DNA of 64,000 nucleotides from Streptomyces nigrescens (GCA_024349765.1 AP026073.1:5766001-5830000); one strand, 5' to 3'. Counted from the stretch's first letter, positions 8,875 to 18,929 are shown. Program-made: numbers and translations. The notes: a model not told the origin generated them from the sequence alone.

Positions 8875-9780
8875 GTCTTCGAGGGTGGGGGCCCAGGACG
8901 GGAGGGGCTCGGTGCCCTCCAGCCATGCCGCAGGGGGCGCGCCGGCGGGGTCGGCGGCGACGATCCCGCCGACGATGCCGCAGGTGGTGTCGACGTCGCC
9001 GCCGGCCCGCACGGTGGTCCAGAAGGCCTTCTCGTAGTTGCCGAGATGGCGGGCCGCCGCCCACAGGGTGAAGGGCACGGTGTCATGGGCGCTGGTGCGC
9101 CGGCCGCAGCCCAGGACGGCGGCGACGGTGCCGGAGTCGGCGTAGTCGAGCATGTCCCGGGCCCGGCGGAGTCCGGCCTGTACGGCGCTGCGCGGGATCA
9201 GTTCCAGCACCCCGTCGAGCAGCTCCTCGGGGCCGGTCCGCCGGCTCGGGTCGGCGACCAGGGCGGCCGCCGCGGCCACGGCCATGGCGCCGACCACGGC
9301 CTCGCGGTGCTGGTGGGTGGTGTAGGCGGAGATCTCCGCCTGGTGCGTGGCCTGCTCGGGGTCGTCGGCGTACCACGCGCCCAGGGGGGCGATGCGCATG
9401 GCGGCGCCGTTGCCCCAGGACCCCTGGCCGTTGAAGAGCGCCGACGACAGCTCGCGCCAGTCGCCGCCCTCGCGGATCAGCCGGAGCAGGCGGTTGACGG
9501 CCGGGCCGTAGCCGCGGTCGAAGTCGTGGTGGCCTGCGAAGGAGGCGGCCAGGGCGTCCTGGTCGATCCGGCCGTGCGCGACGAGCACGGCCAGGACGGA
9601 GCAGGCCATTTCCGTGTCGTCGGTCCACTGCCACGGGGTGGGCGGCAGCTCGCGGCGCTTGAGGGCGGGATAGTGGGCGGGGACGAAGAACTGGGATCCG
9701 AGGGCATCGCCCACGGACAGTCCGCGCAGGCTCGCCAGAGCCCGCGCACAGCGGTCTGCGTCACGGTGGTCGGGGGTCAT
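8872..9780 (-). CDS. ADP-ribosylglycohydrolase family protein
   Basis: 302 residues. The family removes ADP-ribose from modified proteins (DraG/ARH type) or processes related compounds using a dinuclear metal centre. Visible signatures are [11 protein letters not shown] near the N-terminus, the metal-binding WTDDTEM (~52-58), [18 protein letters not shown] in the middle and [15 protein letters not shown] near the C-terminus, giving both halves of the metal site. It is cytoplasmic, with no signal peptide. The ATG is 11 bp downstream of the histidine phosphatase stop, so the two are probably co-transcribed; no partner ADP-ribosyltransferase is visible nearby. The stop codon is embedded in a 9-bp minisatellite. 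Confidence 0.9.
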   Translation of the reverse strand: MTPDHRDADRCARALASLRGLSVGDALGSQFFVPAHYPALKRRELPPTPWQWTDDTEMACSVLAVLVAHGRIDQDALAASFAGHHDFDRGYGPAVNRLLRLIREGGDWRELSSALFNGQGSWGNGAAMRIAPLGAWYADDPEQATHQAEISAYTTHQHREAVVGAMAVAAAAALVADPSRRTGPEELLDGVLELIPRSAVQAGLRRARDMLDYADSGTVAAVLGCGRRTSAHDTVPFTLWAAARHLGNYEKAFWTTVRAGGDVDTTCGIVGGIVAADPAGAPPAAWLEGTEPLPSWAPTLED

Positions 9781-9791
9781 CGGTGTGCACT

Positions 9792-10451
9792 TTAACCGGT
9801 GATGCCATAAGGCTCGGGTTCACACCAGCGCTCGAAAGGCCGGTCGAAGGTGTAGCGGCCGTCCGGACCGAGCAGCAGGGTGCGCCATTCGGCGTTTCCC
9901 GGGTTGGACAGCGACTCGAATTCGGCGACGCTCCAGTGGAACCAGCGCATGCAGAACAGCCGCATGGTGAGACCGTGCGTGACGATCAGGACGTTCGGCG
10001 GATGGTTCGGATCCTCGAAGCTGCGCCACAGGCTCTCCAGGAACGCCCCGACCCGGTCGTAGACGTCCGCACCGGACTCGCCCTGGGCGAAGCGGTAGAA
10101 GAAGTGGCCGTACGCGTCCCGGTACGCCTTCTGCAGCCGTACGTCGTCGCGGTCCTGCCAGTTCCCCCAGTCCTGCTCGCGCAGCCGCGGCTCCTCGCGC
10201 ACCCGGACCCTCCCCGGGTCGAGGGCGAGCTCACGGAAGGTCTGGTGGGTGCGCCGGTAGGGCGAGACGTAGGCGGAGATCCGCTCGTCGCCGAACATCT
10301 CGCGGAGCGGGCCGCCTGCCTCCTCCGCCTGCCGCCGCCCCGTCTTGGTGAGGGAGAGGGCGTGATCCGGTTCCCGCTCGTAGATGGAGTCGTCGATGTT
10401 CCCCTCCGACTCGCCATGCCGGAGGAGCACGATGCGTCGGGGGCGAGCCAT
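9792..10451 (-). CDS. Histidine phosphatase (phosphoglycerate mutase-like) family protein
   Basis: 219 residues. The N-terminal LLRHGESEGN carries the phospho-accepting His12, the hallmark of the family. ISAYVSPYRRTHQTF and NVLIVTHGLTMRLF supply the other conserved Arg and His residues of the phosphate pocket. Members are phosphatases on sugar phosphates, cofactors or phosphoproteins, or true mutases; the substrate cannot be read from sequence. It heads a leftward group (phosphatase, ADP-ribosylglycohydrolase, rnhB, hypothetical). The 411 bp upstream contain a 19-bp repeat array instead of a recognisable operator. Confidence 0.88.
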   Translation of the reverse strand: MARPRRIVLLRHGESEGNIDDSIYEREPDHALSLTKTGRRQAEEAGGPLREMFGDERISAYVSPYRRTHQTFRELALDPGRVRVREEPRLREQDWGNWQDRDDVRLQKAYRDAYGHFFYRFAQGESGADVYDRVGAFLESLWRSFEDPNHPPNVLIVTHGLTMRLFCMRWFHWSVAEFESLSNPGNAEWRTLLLGPDGRYTFDRPFERWCEPEPYGITG

Positions 10452-10616
10452 GCGGCCAGCCTAAAACGCCTGCCCTGTACATGTCGCACGCGGCCCGTCG
10501 CAGCTGTCGTCGCGGCACTGTCCGGGGCGTTCGGCACCCGGGGTGGCCCGGGCGCCCGGGGGCCGAGGGCATGGCCGTGCCGACGCCGGAGGTGGTGTCC
10601 GGCGGTGGTGTCCGGC

Positions 10617-10711
10617 CTCGATGGGCTGGTCCGGACTCGATGGGCTGGTCCGGACTCGATGGGCCGGTCCGGACTCGATGGGCCGGTCCGGACTCGAGGG
10701 GCCGGTCCCGG
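10617..10711. repeat. Five tandem copies of a 19-bp repeat containing palindrome GTCCGGAC
   Basis: Units of the form CTCGATGGGCYGGTCCGGA begin at 10617, 10636, 10655, 10674 and 10693, exactly 19 bp apart; the last copy is degenerate. Each unit junction makes the self-complementary octamer GTCCGGAC. The array lies in the 411-bp gap between the histidine phosphatase start and the ABC-F stop; the remainder of the gap is GC-rich with a G-run near 10787 and no gene that I can support. Confidence 0.85.
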
Positions 10712-10862
10712 CTCGTCCCGTCGATCGGGTCGGCGTGGGCGCCCGCCGGTGCGTACGGCTTGCGCACGGACGGGAACACGGCCGCGGGGGGGGGAGCGGG
10801 CGGCGGCCTCCTTCGGCTCGGCTCCGCACCGGTCGCGGCGGTGACCGCGGCAGGCAGCCGGC

Positions 10863-12482
<1,620 letters not shown>

Positions 12483-12498
12483 ACAACCTCCCCCGACA

Positions 12499-12518
12499 AA
12501 CGCAACCCTCGTTGCGTT
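12499..12518. promoter_or_regulatory. Inverted-repeat operator 1 between the ABC-F gene and tetR
   Basis: AACGCAAC (12499-12506) and GTTGCGTT (12511-12518) are perfect 8-bp arms around CCTC. The core is GCAAC-N4-GTTGC, identical in spacing to the second site 49 bp away. It sits 17 bp from the ABC-F start codon. Confidence 0.7.
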
Positions 12519-12550
12519 ACGCTGATGATGACACGGCACACCCAACTAAC

Positions 12551-12564
12551 GCAACTGGAGTTGC
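12551..12564. promoter_or_regulatory. Inverted-repeat operator 2, overlapping the tetR ribosome binding region
   Basis: GCAAC (12551-12555), TGGA, GTTGC (12560-12564): same core and spacing as operator 1. It overlaps the GGAG at 12557-12560 that precedes the proposed TTG start of tetR, so binding would block both transcription and start access (autoregulation, inferred). Confidence 0.65.
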
Positions 12565-12566
12565 AA

Positions 12567-13244
12567 TTGACTGGAGAATCCGCGCGCGACGAGGCCGGCA
12601 GCACCGAGCCCTCCGCCCCCGGCACCCGCCGCCCCGGCGGCCGGACCGCCCGCACCCGCGCCGCGGTCCGCGACGCCGTGCTGGCCGGCCTCACCGAGCA
12701 CGGCTACCCCGGCCTGACGGTCGAATATGTCGCCGAGCACTCCGGCGTGCACAAGACCACGCTGTACCGCCGCTGGAAGGACATCGAGGGCCTGGTCGCG
12801 GACGCCCTCGACCTGGCGGGCGAGGACAGCTGGACCCCGCCGGACACCGGGTCACTGGAAGGCGATCTGCGGGCGCTCGCCCATGAGGTCGTCGCCTCCT
12901 TCACCGATCCCGCGGTGGCCGCGTCGGGCTCCGCGATGATCGCCGCCGGCTTCCAGTCGGAACGGGCCGCGGAGGCCCTGCGCGCCTACTACGCCGAGCG
13001 GTTCACGCGCTGCGAGGCCCTCGTGGAACGCGCGGCCGAGCGCGGCGAGTTGGCCACGCCGCTGGATGCCGGCGCGCTCGTCCGGTCCGTCTCGGCGCCG
13101 CTCTTCTTCCGCCTGTTCATCACCCGGGAGCCGATCGACTTCGCACTCGCCGACCAGGCCGTGGCGGCGACACTGGCCGCCACACGCGCGGGGGTGTTCG
13201 CCGGCGGCGACACCGTGGGAGCCGCTCCGGACGCGGCCTCCTGA
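12567..13244 (+). CDS. TetR/AcrR family transcriptional regulator
   Basis: 225 residues from a TTG start with GGAG 6 nt upstream; an in-frame ATG at 12525 is possible but would put the second operator inside the coding region. After a disordered Arg/Pro-rich stretch, a TetR helix-turn-helix is visible at ~35-80 (RAAVRDAVLAGLTEHGYPG, VEYVAEHSGVHKTTLYRRW). The all-alpha ligand/dimer domain follows. It probably represses the divergent ABC-F gene and itself through the two GCAAC-N4-GTTGC sites, being released by a ligand. The ligand is unknown. Confidence 0.88.
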   Translation: MTGESARDEAGSTEPSAPGTRRPGGRTARTRAAVRDAVLAGLTEHGYPGLTVEYVAEHSGVHKTTLYRRWKDIEGLVADALDLAGEDSWTPPDTGSLEGDLRALAHEVVASFTDPAVAASGSAMIAAGFQSERAAEALRAYYAERFTRCEALVERAAERGELATPLDAGALVRSVSAPLFFRLFITREPIDFALADQAVAATLAATRAGVFAGGDTVGAAPDAAS

Positions 13245-13272
13245 CCCCTGCGGGCGGGGCGGGCCGGGCCGG

Positions 13273-13878
13273 TCACACCGTCCAGGACGGTTCGAGCTGC
13301 ACCACGTCCCCGGCGATCGCCCGGACGTCCGCGGCTATCTGGGCCCGCAGCGCCAGCCGCTCCACCCGTTCGGGCCGGTACTTCCCGCGTTCCGCCGCCG
13401 ACTGCCACATCGAGAGGACAAGGAACTCCTCCCCGGGCGCCCGCCCCAGCATCCCCCGGAGCATCCCCGGCGAGCCCGCCATCGCCGGGTTCCAGACCTT
13501 CTCCTGCATCAGCATGAAGTGGTCCACGCGTTCCTGGCGCACCTGGCAGTGCGCCAGCCGCAGCACGTCCACGTCACCGAACGCCGGCCGGAAGCCCACC
13601 TTCACGTCGAATTCGTGCTCGAAGAGCCGGACTTGGGCGTCCTTGTAGGTGCCGGTCTGCGCGGCCGCGAGCCGGTCGTGCGAGCGGGCCATGAAGGAGT
13701 CGTAGAACGCCCGGCTCTCCCAGAAGGCGACCAGATGCGCCACGTCCGGCCGGCCCCGGCTCCATCCGCCGCCCTGTCCACGAAACCCCGGTTCACCCAG
13801 CAGCCCCGCCCATTTCCGCTGCCCCCGCTCGAACCCTCGACGGTCCACTACGGTGAGGCGAATCCACTTGACCAGCAC
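13273..13878 (-). CDS. YdbC-like / DUF4937 protein with ABM-type fold
   Basis: 201 residues beginning MLVKWIRLTVVDRRGFERG from a GTG. It resembles the YdbC/DUF4937 group, which has two dimeric alpha/beta-barrel (antibiotic biosynthesis monooxygenase-like) repeats: HLVAFWESRAFYDSFM in the first half and EEFLVLSMWQSAAERGKY in the second. The two aromatic-rich segments in matching positions support an internal duplication. Catalytic activity is not established for the group. There is no signal peptide. It converges on the tetR gene with only 28 bp between stops and is followed upstream by the amidase gene on the same strand, 60 bp away. Confidence 0.75.
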   Translation of the reverse strand: MLVKWIRLTVVDRRGFERGQRKWAGLLGEPGFRGQGGGWSRGRPDVAHLVAFWESRAFYDSFMARSHDRLAAAQTGTYKDAQVRLFEHEFDVKVGFRPAFGDVDVLRLAHCQVRQERVDHFMLMQEKVWNPAMAGSPGMLRGMLGRAPGEEFLVLSMWQSAAERGKYRPERVERLALRAQIAADVRAIAGDVVQLEPSWTV

Positions 13879-13938
13879 CGCGCCATCGTACGGCCCGGGG
13901 GCCGATCCGGATCACTGTGCGTACCACCCCGAACTTCC

Positions 13939-15351
13939 TTACGGACGGGGATCGATGGGCGTCAGTACGCCCAGCCGCCGCTCCACCGCCTCGGCCGCCT
14001 CCAGACACAGGTCCTCCCGGTAGGAGCGGCCGATCAGCTGCACGCCGTACGGGAGCCCCTCCACCACTCCGGTGGGCACGGCGACCGCGGGCACCCCCAC
14101 GAAGCTGGTGGCCGTGCACAGCCGCATGGCGCTCTGCACCCGCCGATACCCCTCGTCGTCCCGCACCTCCTCCCCCGGCGCGAACGGCGGCTCGGTGAAC
14201 ACCGGGCCCAGGACCAGCGGATACTCCTCCAGGAACTGCGCCCAGGCCCGTTGGATGCCCATCCGCACACCGGTCAGCCGCAGGTACTCGGTCAGCCCCA
14301 CAGGAGCGGCCTCGGCCATGCCCCGCTCGATGTAGCGGTGCCCGCCCTCGCCGAGCAGCGGCTTGACCACCGGCCAGGTGGTGGCGAACTCGGTGCGCGT
14401 CATACGGGCATACGCCTCCAGGGCCTCGTCCAGCCGTGGCACATCGGCCACCTCGCTCACCTCGTACCCGGCGTCCCGGAGCGCGTCCGCGGCGCTCTCC
14501 ACCGCCTCACGCACCGAGGGATGCACACCGCGCCCACCCGGGTCGGTCACCATCGCCACCTTGACGGGCCGCCCCAGCGACTCGCCGTACAGAGGCACCG
14601 GTACCGTCCTCGGGTCGCAGGGATCGGCTCCTGCCAGTACCTCGTAGGAGAGCCGGAGATCGCCGACCGTCCGGGCCAACGGCCCGTCGACCACGAGGAG
14701 CTGGGCCACGAGGGACGGATCGTCGGGTCCGATGCGGTGATCGGCGGCGAACCGCCCATAGGTGGGCTTGAGTCCGGCCACTCCACAGAAGGACGCCGGG
14801 ATGCGCACCGACCCTCCGGAGTCGTTGCCGAGGCCGAGCGGAGCCATACCGCTCGCCACGGCCGCACCGTCACCACCACTCGTGCCACCCGGGGTGACCG
14901 CCCCGCTCCAGGGGTTCGCGGTGTCCCCGAACAGCTCGCTCCGGGTGTGGACACCGGCCAGGATGAGCGTCGGCATATTGCTGTGCCCGATGGGGATGCC
15001 GCCCGCCGCGCGCAGCCTTGCCACCGGGGGCGCATCGGCGCGTGCGACGAGGCCACGGAAGCGCTCCGCGCCGAAGGTCGTCGGTACACCCTCGATGGCG
15101 GTGCTCTCCTTCACCGTGAACGGCACCCCGGCGAGCGGTCCCAGTTCCGCCCCGTCGGCGCGCTTGCGGTCGACCGCCGCCGCTTCGGTCCGGGCACGTT
15201 CGGCGAGCAGCTGAGTGACGGCGTTGACGGCCGGGTTGACCTCACCGATCCGTGCCAGATGGGCGTCTACCAGCTCCACCGCCGACACGTCTCCGTCGCG
15301 CACCGCCGCCGCCTGGGCAGCGGCCGTCAGCTTCCACAACGCGCTGTGCAT
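13939..15351 (-). CDS. Amidase (amidase signature family)
   Basis: 470 residues. The amidase signature Ser-cisSer-Lys triad is present: Lys in PLAGVPFTVKES, the cis-Ser in PGGTSGGDGAA and the nucleophilic Ser in GLGNDSGGSVRIPA. These enzymes hydrolyse amide bonds, freeing ammonia or an amine; the substrate is unknown. GatA is unlikely because no gatB/gatC neighbours are present. The ATG at 15351 (MHSALWKLTAAAQ) has AGGGGAGAA just upstream; the longer open frame from 15504 would run through the operator region. It is divergent from a TetR regulator with two related palindromes between them, so it is probably substrate-induced. Confidence 0.92.
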   Translation of the reverse strand: MHSALWKLTAAAQAAAVRDGDVSAVELVDAHLARIGEVNPAVNAVTQLLAERARTEAAAVDRKRADGAELGPLAGVPFTVKESTAIEGVPTTFGAERFRGLVARADAPPVARLRAAGGIPIGHSNMPTLILAGVHTRSELFGDTANPWSGAVTPGGTSGGDGAAVASGMAPLGLGNDSGGSVRIPASFCGVAGLKPTYGRFAADHRIGPDDPSLVAQLLVVDGPLARTVGDLRLSYEVLAGADPCDPRTVPVPLYGESLGRPVKVAMVTDPGGRGVHPSVREAVESAADALRDAGYEVSEVADVPRLDEALEAYARMTRTEFATTWPVVKPLLGEGGHRYIERGMAEAAPVGLTEYLRLTGVRMGIQRAWAQFLEEYPLVLGPVFTEPPFAPGEEVRDDEGYRRVQSAMRLCTATSFVGVPAVAVPTGVVEGLPYGVQLIGRSYREDLCLEAAEAVERRLGVLTPIDPRP

Positions 15352-15421
15352 TTCTCCCCTTTCGGAGCCCGGGCCCGGACGTCGTACGTTCCGCCGCGGG
15401 TGCCGGACCACCCCGTTTTTT

Positions 15422-15476
15422 CGATGCACCTGCATCGGTTCGGCATCGTAACCTTGCCAGCGATACGCCCGCATCG
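15422..15476. promoter_or_regulatory. Two matching inverted repeats in the amidase/tetR promoter region
   Basis: Site 1 is CGATGC-ACCT-GCATCG (15422-15437), perfect. Site 2 is CGATAC-GCCC-GCATCG (15461-15476), one mismatch, centred 39 bp away. A lone GCATCG half-site lies between them at 15443-15448. Symmetry, spacing and position between divergent genes fit TetR operators. Confidence 0.68.
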
Positions 15477-15496
15477 AATAAACCGGAGCGCACGGG

Positions 15497-16084
15497 ATGC
15501 CCAAGCAGGTGGACCACGAGAGCCGACGTCGGCAGATCGCCGAGGCGGTGTGTCAACTCGCCGACGAGAGCGGGCTGGAGGGGGTGACGCTGCGCGATGT
15601 CGCGGCGCGCGCCGAGGTGTCCATGGGGGCCGTGCAGCGCTGCTTCCGCACCAAGGAGGAGATGCTGGTCTTCGCGCTCGGCCACATCGGCGAGCGGGTC
15701 GGCGCACGGGTCGCGGCGCGGCTCACCGCCTCGCCCGCACAGTCGGCCCGCACCGCGTTGGGCCACGCCACGACCGAGGTCGCACTGCTCCGGGACGAGC
15801 ACCGGGCCGAGGCCCGGGTCTGGCTCGCCTTCGTGGCCCAGGCCGCCGTCAGCCCCGCACTGGCCGAAATCCTGCGCAGCAACTACGCCGGTCTGCAGAC
15901 GGTGTTCACGCGACTGATCTCCGAGGCTTCCGAAACCGAGGCCCCGGAGCGGGCGGCACGCGCACTCCTCGCCCTCACCGATGGCCTCACCGCCCACGTC
16001 CTGATCGGCCACCTCTCCCCCGCCGCCGCCCTGGACGTCCTCGACGGCCATCTGCACCACCTCTGGAACCAGAAGGCATCCTGA
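15497..16084 (+). CDS. TetR family transcriptional regulator
   Basis: 195 residues. The N-terminal DNA-binding domain is intact: RRRQIAEAVCQLADESGLEG, then the helix-turn-helix VTLRDVAARAEVSMGAVQRCF and the TKEEMLVFAL helix. The C-terminal ~130 residues are the helical ligand/dimer domain typical of the BetI/YcdC-like group. The ATG starts 20 bp from site 2 of the palindrome pair, so autorepression together with control of the divergent amidase is the simplest reading. No second target is evident; the next gene downstream (TerD) starts 207 bp away behind its own ribosome binding site. The stretch 16085-16291 holds no gene I can support. Confidence 0.9.
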   Translation: MPKQVDHESRRRQIAEAVCQLADESGLEGVTLRDVAARAEVSMGAVQRCFRTKEEMLVFALGHIGERVGARVAARLTASPAQSARTALGHATTEVALLRDEHRAEARVWLAFVAQAAVSPALAEILRSNYAGLQTVFTRLISEASETEAPERAARALLALTDGLTAHVLIGHLSPAAALDVLDGHLHHLWNQKAS

Positions 16085-16291
16085 GGCGCATACGAATCAC
16101 CCGCCCCGAGGCCCCAAGAGCACTTTCCGGCCACCTGGAAGGCCCTCAAGTCACCTCTGACCAGGGGAAGTTCCCGGGCACCCTCGGGCACGGGGCGTGG
16201 CACGATGGTCACCAACGGGAAGTCCCGGGGGACCGTCCGCGCGACCGCGTCGGCGGTGCCGTACCCCGGGGGACGAGGGAAGGGAAGCCCG

Positions 16292-16813
16292 GTGAGCACG
16301 CTCAACAAAGGGATCGAGAAGGTCGAAGTAGCGCTCAAATGGGATCCGAGCCCGATGGGCATGCCGGACCATGACCTCGACATCGTCGCGGCGCCCTACA
16401 CGGCCGACGCACCCCATGGCGACCCGGCCTACCTGGTGCACTTCGACAGCAGGTCACCCGACGGGACCATCAATCTCAACCGGGACAGCCGGACCGGCCA
16501 GGGTTTCGGCTGGGACGAGATCATGACGCTCGAACTGGACCGGCTGTCCGAGACCTACGTACGGGTGGTCGTCGGCGTGGCCATCCAACAGGGCGACGAC
16601 CGCATCACCTTCGGCGACGTCGCCAACGCGGCCGTACGCATCCGCCAGGGCTACACCGACCTGGCCTCGCACGGCTTCGCCGAGGTCGCGCAGTCGACCG
16701 CCACGACGGTCGCGGAGTTCACCCGGGACGAGACGGGCAGCTGGCACTTCAACGCCGCACTCCGCGGCTTCGACACCGAACCGGCCGACTTCGCCCGGCT
16801 GATGGGGCACTGA
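16292..16813 (+). CDS. TerD family protein
   Basis: 173 residues from a GTG preceded by GGGAAG. The beginning (STLNKGIEKVEVALKWDPSP) and the segments YLVHFDSRSPDGTI, GFGWDEIMTLELDRL and HGFAEVAQSTATTVAEF follow the TerD beta-sandwich family, which binds calcium and is linked to tellurite, stress and phage resistance. The acidic DHDLDIVAAPY could take part in metal binding. The gene stands alone: no terB, terC or other ter genes are near. Streptomyces often carry several scattered TerD paralogues. It is cytoplasmic, without a signal peptide. It converges with the CGNR gene, 70 bp between stops. Confidence 0.85.
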   Translation: MSTLNKGIEKVEVALKWDPSPMGMPDHDLDIVAAPYTADAPHGDPAYLVHFDSRSPDGTINLNRDSRTGQGFGWDEIMTLELDRLSETYVRVVVGVAIQQGDDRITFGDVANAAVRIRQGYTDLASHGFAEVAQSTATTVAEFTRDETGSWHFNAALRGFDTEPADFARLMGH

Positions 16814-16883
16814 CCGAGGCGTTCCTGCGGCACCCACTGGAACGGGACCGGCGCCGTAGGGCCGCTCCTCATGGAGGGCGCGG

Positions 16884-17450
16884 CTATCCGCCCTCCCTCT
16901 TGCGGCGGCGGTGCGCCGCGACCCGAGCCCGTGACGCGCAGGCGGTCGAGCAGTAGCGGCGCGCGCTCCCGGGGCCGAGGCCCAGATAGAGCGTGGTGCA
17001 CCCCGGAGCGGCGCATTCTCCCCAGGGGATACGGCCGTATTCGGTGAGGATCTGCGCCAGCGCCAGGGCACTTGAGGCCATGAACCACTCGGCCCAGGTC
17101 GCGTCGTCCCCCCGGTCGATGTGCAGATGCCAGGTGTGCCCGTCGTGTCGCGAGAGGTGCGGACGGGCGCCGCATTCGGCCAGCAGCGCATTGATGGCGT
17201 GGGCGGCCCGGTCGACGTCGGGCTCGGCGAGGAGGGCGCCGAGCCGGTCCGCGGCCGCCCGCAGCCCCTCGGCGTCCTCTCTGGTGAACGCCTGCTCGGT
17301 GAGGTCCTCTTGGCGTTCACCATGGCGCGCGAGCAGCCCGGCCAGCGCCTCCCGGGAGATCCCGGGATCCGCGCGCACCGCATTCACCAGATCCTTCAGC
17401 CGCTCCGCGGGCCGGAACCCACGCCGCGCCTCCGCCGCCTCAGCCGTCAC
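16884..17450 (-). CDS. CGNR zinc finger domain-containing transcriptional regulator
   Basis: 188 residues from GTG. The N-terminal ~130 residues match the ABATE-like domain that precedes the CGNR finger (GFRPAERLKDLVNAVR, WHLHIDRGDDATWAEWF). The C-terminal zinc finger is clear: CAAPGCTTLYLGLGPGSARR followed by YCSTACASRARVAAHRRR, giving the four cysteines and the basic DNA-binding end; the eponymous CGNR reads CASR here. The family acts as DNA-binding regulators. Its promoter overlaps a perfect 10-bp inverted repeat shared with the divergent MFS gene. A -35-like TTGACA on this strand lies inside that repeat's spacer, so it likely represses itself and the exporter. Confidence 0.85.
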   Translation of the reverse strand: MTAEAAEARRGFRPAERLKDLVNAVRADPGISREALAGLLARHGERQEDLTEQAFTREDAEGLRAAADRLGALLAEPDVDRAAHAINALLAECGARPHLSRHDGHTWHLHIDRGDDATWAEWFMASSALALAQILTEYGRIPWGECAAPGCTTLYLGLGPGSARRYCSTACASRARVAAHRRRKREGG

Positions 17451-17510
17451 GGACTCCCCACTCCCCGCGCTCCTGGCGCATACCCATGATCCCGTTCACA
17501 CCTCTCCAGA

Positions 17511-17538
17511 GTAACGGCTTGTGTCAATAAGCCGTTAC
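17511..17538. promoter_or_regulatory. Perfect 10-bp inverted repeat between CGNR regulator and MFS gene
   Basis: GTAACGGCTT (17511-17520) and AAGCCGTTAC (17529-17538) flank an 8-nt spacer. The spacer holds TGTCAA, i.e. TTGACA on the minus strand. It is the likely operator for the CGNR protein or another dimeric regulator. Confidence 0.7.
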
Positions 17539-17581
17539 ACCGCATTCTTGGGGCCACGGTCCGCTCACCGGAAATCTGGAG

Positions 17582-18859
17582 ATGCCTATGCCGCGGCAGC
17601 CCGCCACCCCGGGAGAACGCAGCGGATTACCGCTCTATCTGGCCACCGCCTTCTTCGCCCGCCTCGCCGATGAAGGGATGGCCGTGGCGGTCGTCCTGCT
17701 GGCGGTGGACCGGACCGGGAGCGCGGCGCAGGGCGCGTTCGTCCTCACCGCCTGGATGGCGCCGCATGTGGTCGCGGCTCCCCTGGTGGGCGCCCTCGCT
17801 CCCCGGGTACGCCGCCTGCGGCTGTGCCACCTCGGGGCACTGGGCGTTTTCGCCGCGGCCATCGCCGTACTGTCGCAGTTCCTCGGGCGGGCCCCGCTGC
17901 CGGTGACGCTGGGCGTCGCCCTGGCCGGCGGCGCTTGCGGCCCGGTCGTCTCCGGGGGGCTGTCCAGCCTGATCGCCGTTCTGCTGCCGACGGGTGGGCG
18001 GCGCGACCGGGCCTACGCCCTGGACGCGACCGTCTACAACGCCGCCTCGGTGGCCGGACCCGCCGTGGTCAGCGCGGTGGCGGCACTGGCCTCACCGGGC
18101 GCGGCCACGCTGCTCCTCGGGGGCGCCGCGGCACTGGGGGCGGCGCTGGCCGGCGGGCTGCCGTTCGGACACACGGAACAGCCGGCCCCCGGCGCCGCGC
18201 CGGCCACCACGCTGCGCACGGACCTCATGGCCGGGCTCGCGGCCGTATGGCGCACCCGTGAGCTGCGCGCCATCACGGCGGCGACCTGTCTGGCGTTCGG
18301 CGGCCTCGGCGGGCTCACCACCACTACGGTGCTGCTGGCCGCCCATCGGGGACAACCGGGGGCGGGTGGCGCCCTGATGACCGCGTTCGCCCTCGGGGCA
18401 CTCATCGGCTCGCTGCTGGTGGCGCGCCGGCAGCCGCCCCTCCCGGACCACCGCCTCGCCACCGTCGCGCTGTGCGGAACCGGCCTGGCGCTGGCCGCCG
18501 CCGCGCTGCTCCCCTCCCCGGTGGCCGGGCCGGCCCTCTTCGCCCTCGCGGGCGTGTGCGACGGCCCGTTGCTGACCGCCACGCTGCGCATTCGCGCCGC
18601 GCACGCGCCGGCGCGGACCCGCGCGCAGGTCTTCACCCTGGGGGCGGGACTGAAGTTCACCGCGGCAGCCGTGGGCGCGACGCTCGTCGGCGCGGCGGCC
18701 GCGCTGCCACCGGCTCTCCTCCTGGCCGGCATCGCCGGTGTCCAGCTGGCCGCCGCGGCCCTGCACGCTCTGCTCCGCCCCCGGACGAGCGGCCGCGACG
18801 GTGCCCCGAGCACGCCGGAGGGGACCGGCGCTCGACCGGTCCCCTCCGTACGTCCTTGA
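17582..18859 (+). CDS. MFS transporter
   Basis: 425 residues with about 12 hydrophobic segments, beginning GLPLYLATAFFARLADEGMAVAVVLLAV and continuing through paired helices rich in Ala/Leu/Gly. Basic loops such as PRVRRLRLCH after the second helix fit the cytoplasmic loop of major facilitator proteins. The last ~25 residues are a charged tail. It is most likely a drug or metabolite exporter; the substrate cannot be inferred. It is divergent from the CGNR regulator, with the perfect palindrome only 43 bp from its ATG. A 16-bp hairpin terminator follows. Two starts are close together (17582 and an ATG 6 nt later). Confidence 0.88.
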   Translation: MPMPRQPATPGERSGLPLYLATAFFARLADEGMAVAVVLLAVDRTGSAAQGAFVLTAWMAPHVVAAPLVGALAPRVRRLRLCHLGALGVFAAAIAVLSQFLGRAPLPVTLGVALAGGACGPVVSGGLSSLIAVLLPTGGRRDRAYALDATVYNAASVAGPAVVSAVAALASPGAATLLLGGAAALGAALAGGLPFGHTEQPAPGAAPATTLRTDLMAGLAAVWRTRELRAITAATCLAFGGLGGLTTTTVLLAAHRGQPGAGGALMTAFALGALIGSLLVARRQPPLPDHRLATVALCGTGLALAAAALLPSPVAGPALFALAGVCDGPLLTATLRIRAAHAPARTRAQVFTLGAGLKFTAAAVGATLVGAAAALPPALLLAGIAGVQLAAAALHALLRPRTSGRDGAPSTPEGTGARPVPSVRP

Positions 18860-18886
18860 GCCCTGCCGGCCCGCCGAGCGGGCCGT

Positions 18887-18922
18887 ACGGGCCGCCCCGG
18901 AGAGGTCTCCGGGGCGGCCCGT
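18887..18922. terminator. Bidirectional hairpin terminator between MFS gene and nrdJ
   Basis: ACGGGCCGCCCCGGAG (18887-18902) and CTCCGGGGCGGCCCGT (18907-18922) form a perfect 16-bp stem with a 4-nt loop between two convergent genes. There is no U-tract, as is usual in Streptomyces. Confidence 0.8.
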
Positions 18923-18929
18923 CACAGGC

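Noticed and set aside
7776-9086. Extended RNase HII reading frame of 436 codons
   Set aside because: The N-terminal part translates the 9-bp repeat array and is antisense to the ADP-ribosylglycohydrolase gene; the conserved protein starts at 8477.
16292-16813. A tellurite-resistance island around the TerD gene
   Set aside because: Only one terD-like gene is present, with unrelated regulator/transporter genes on either side.
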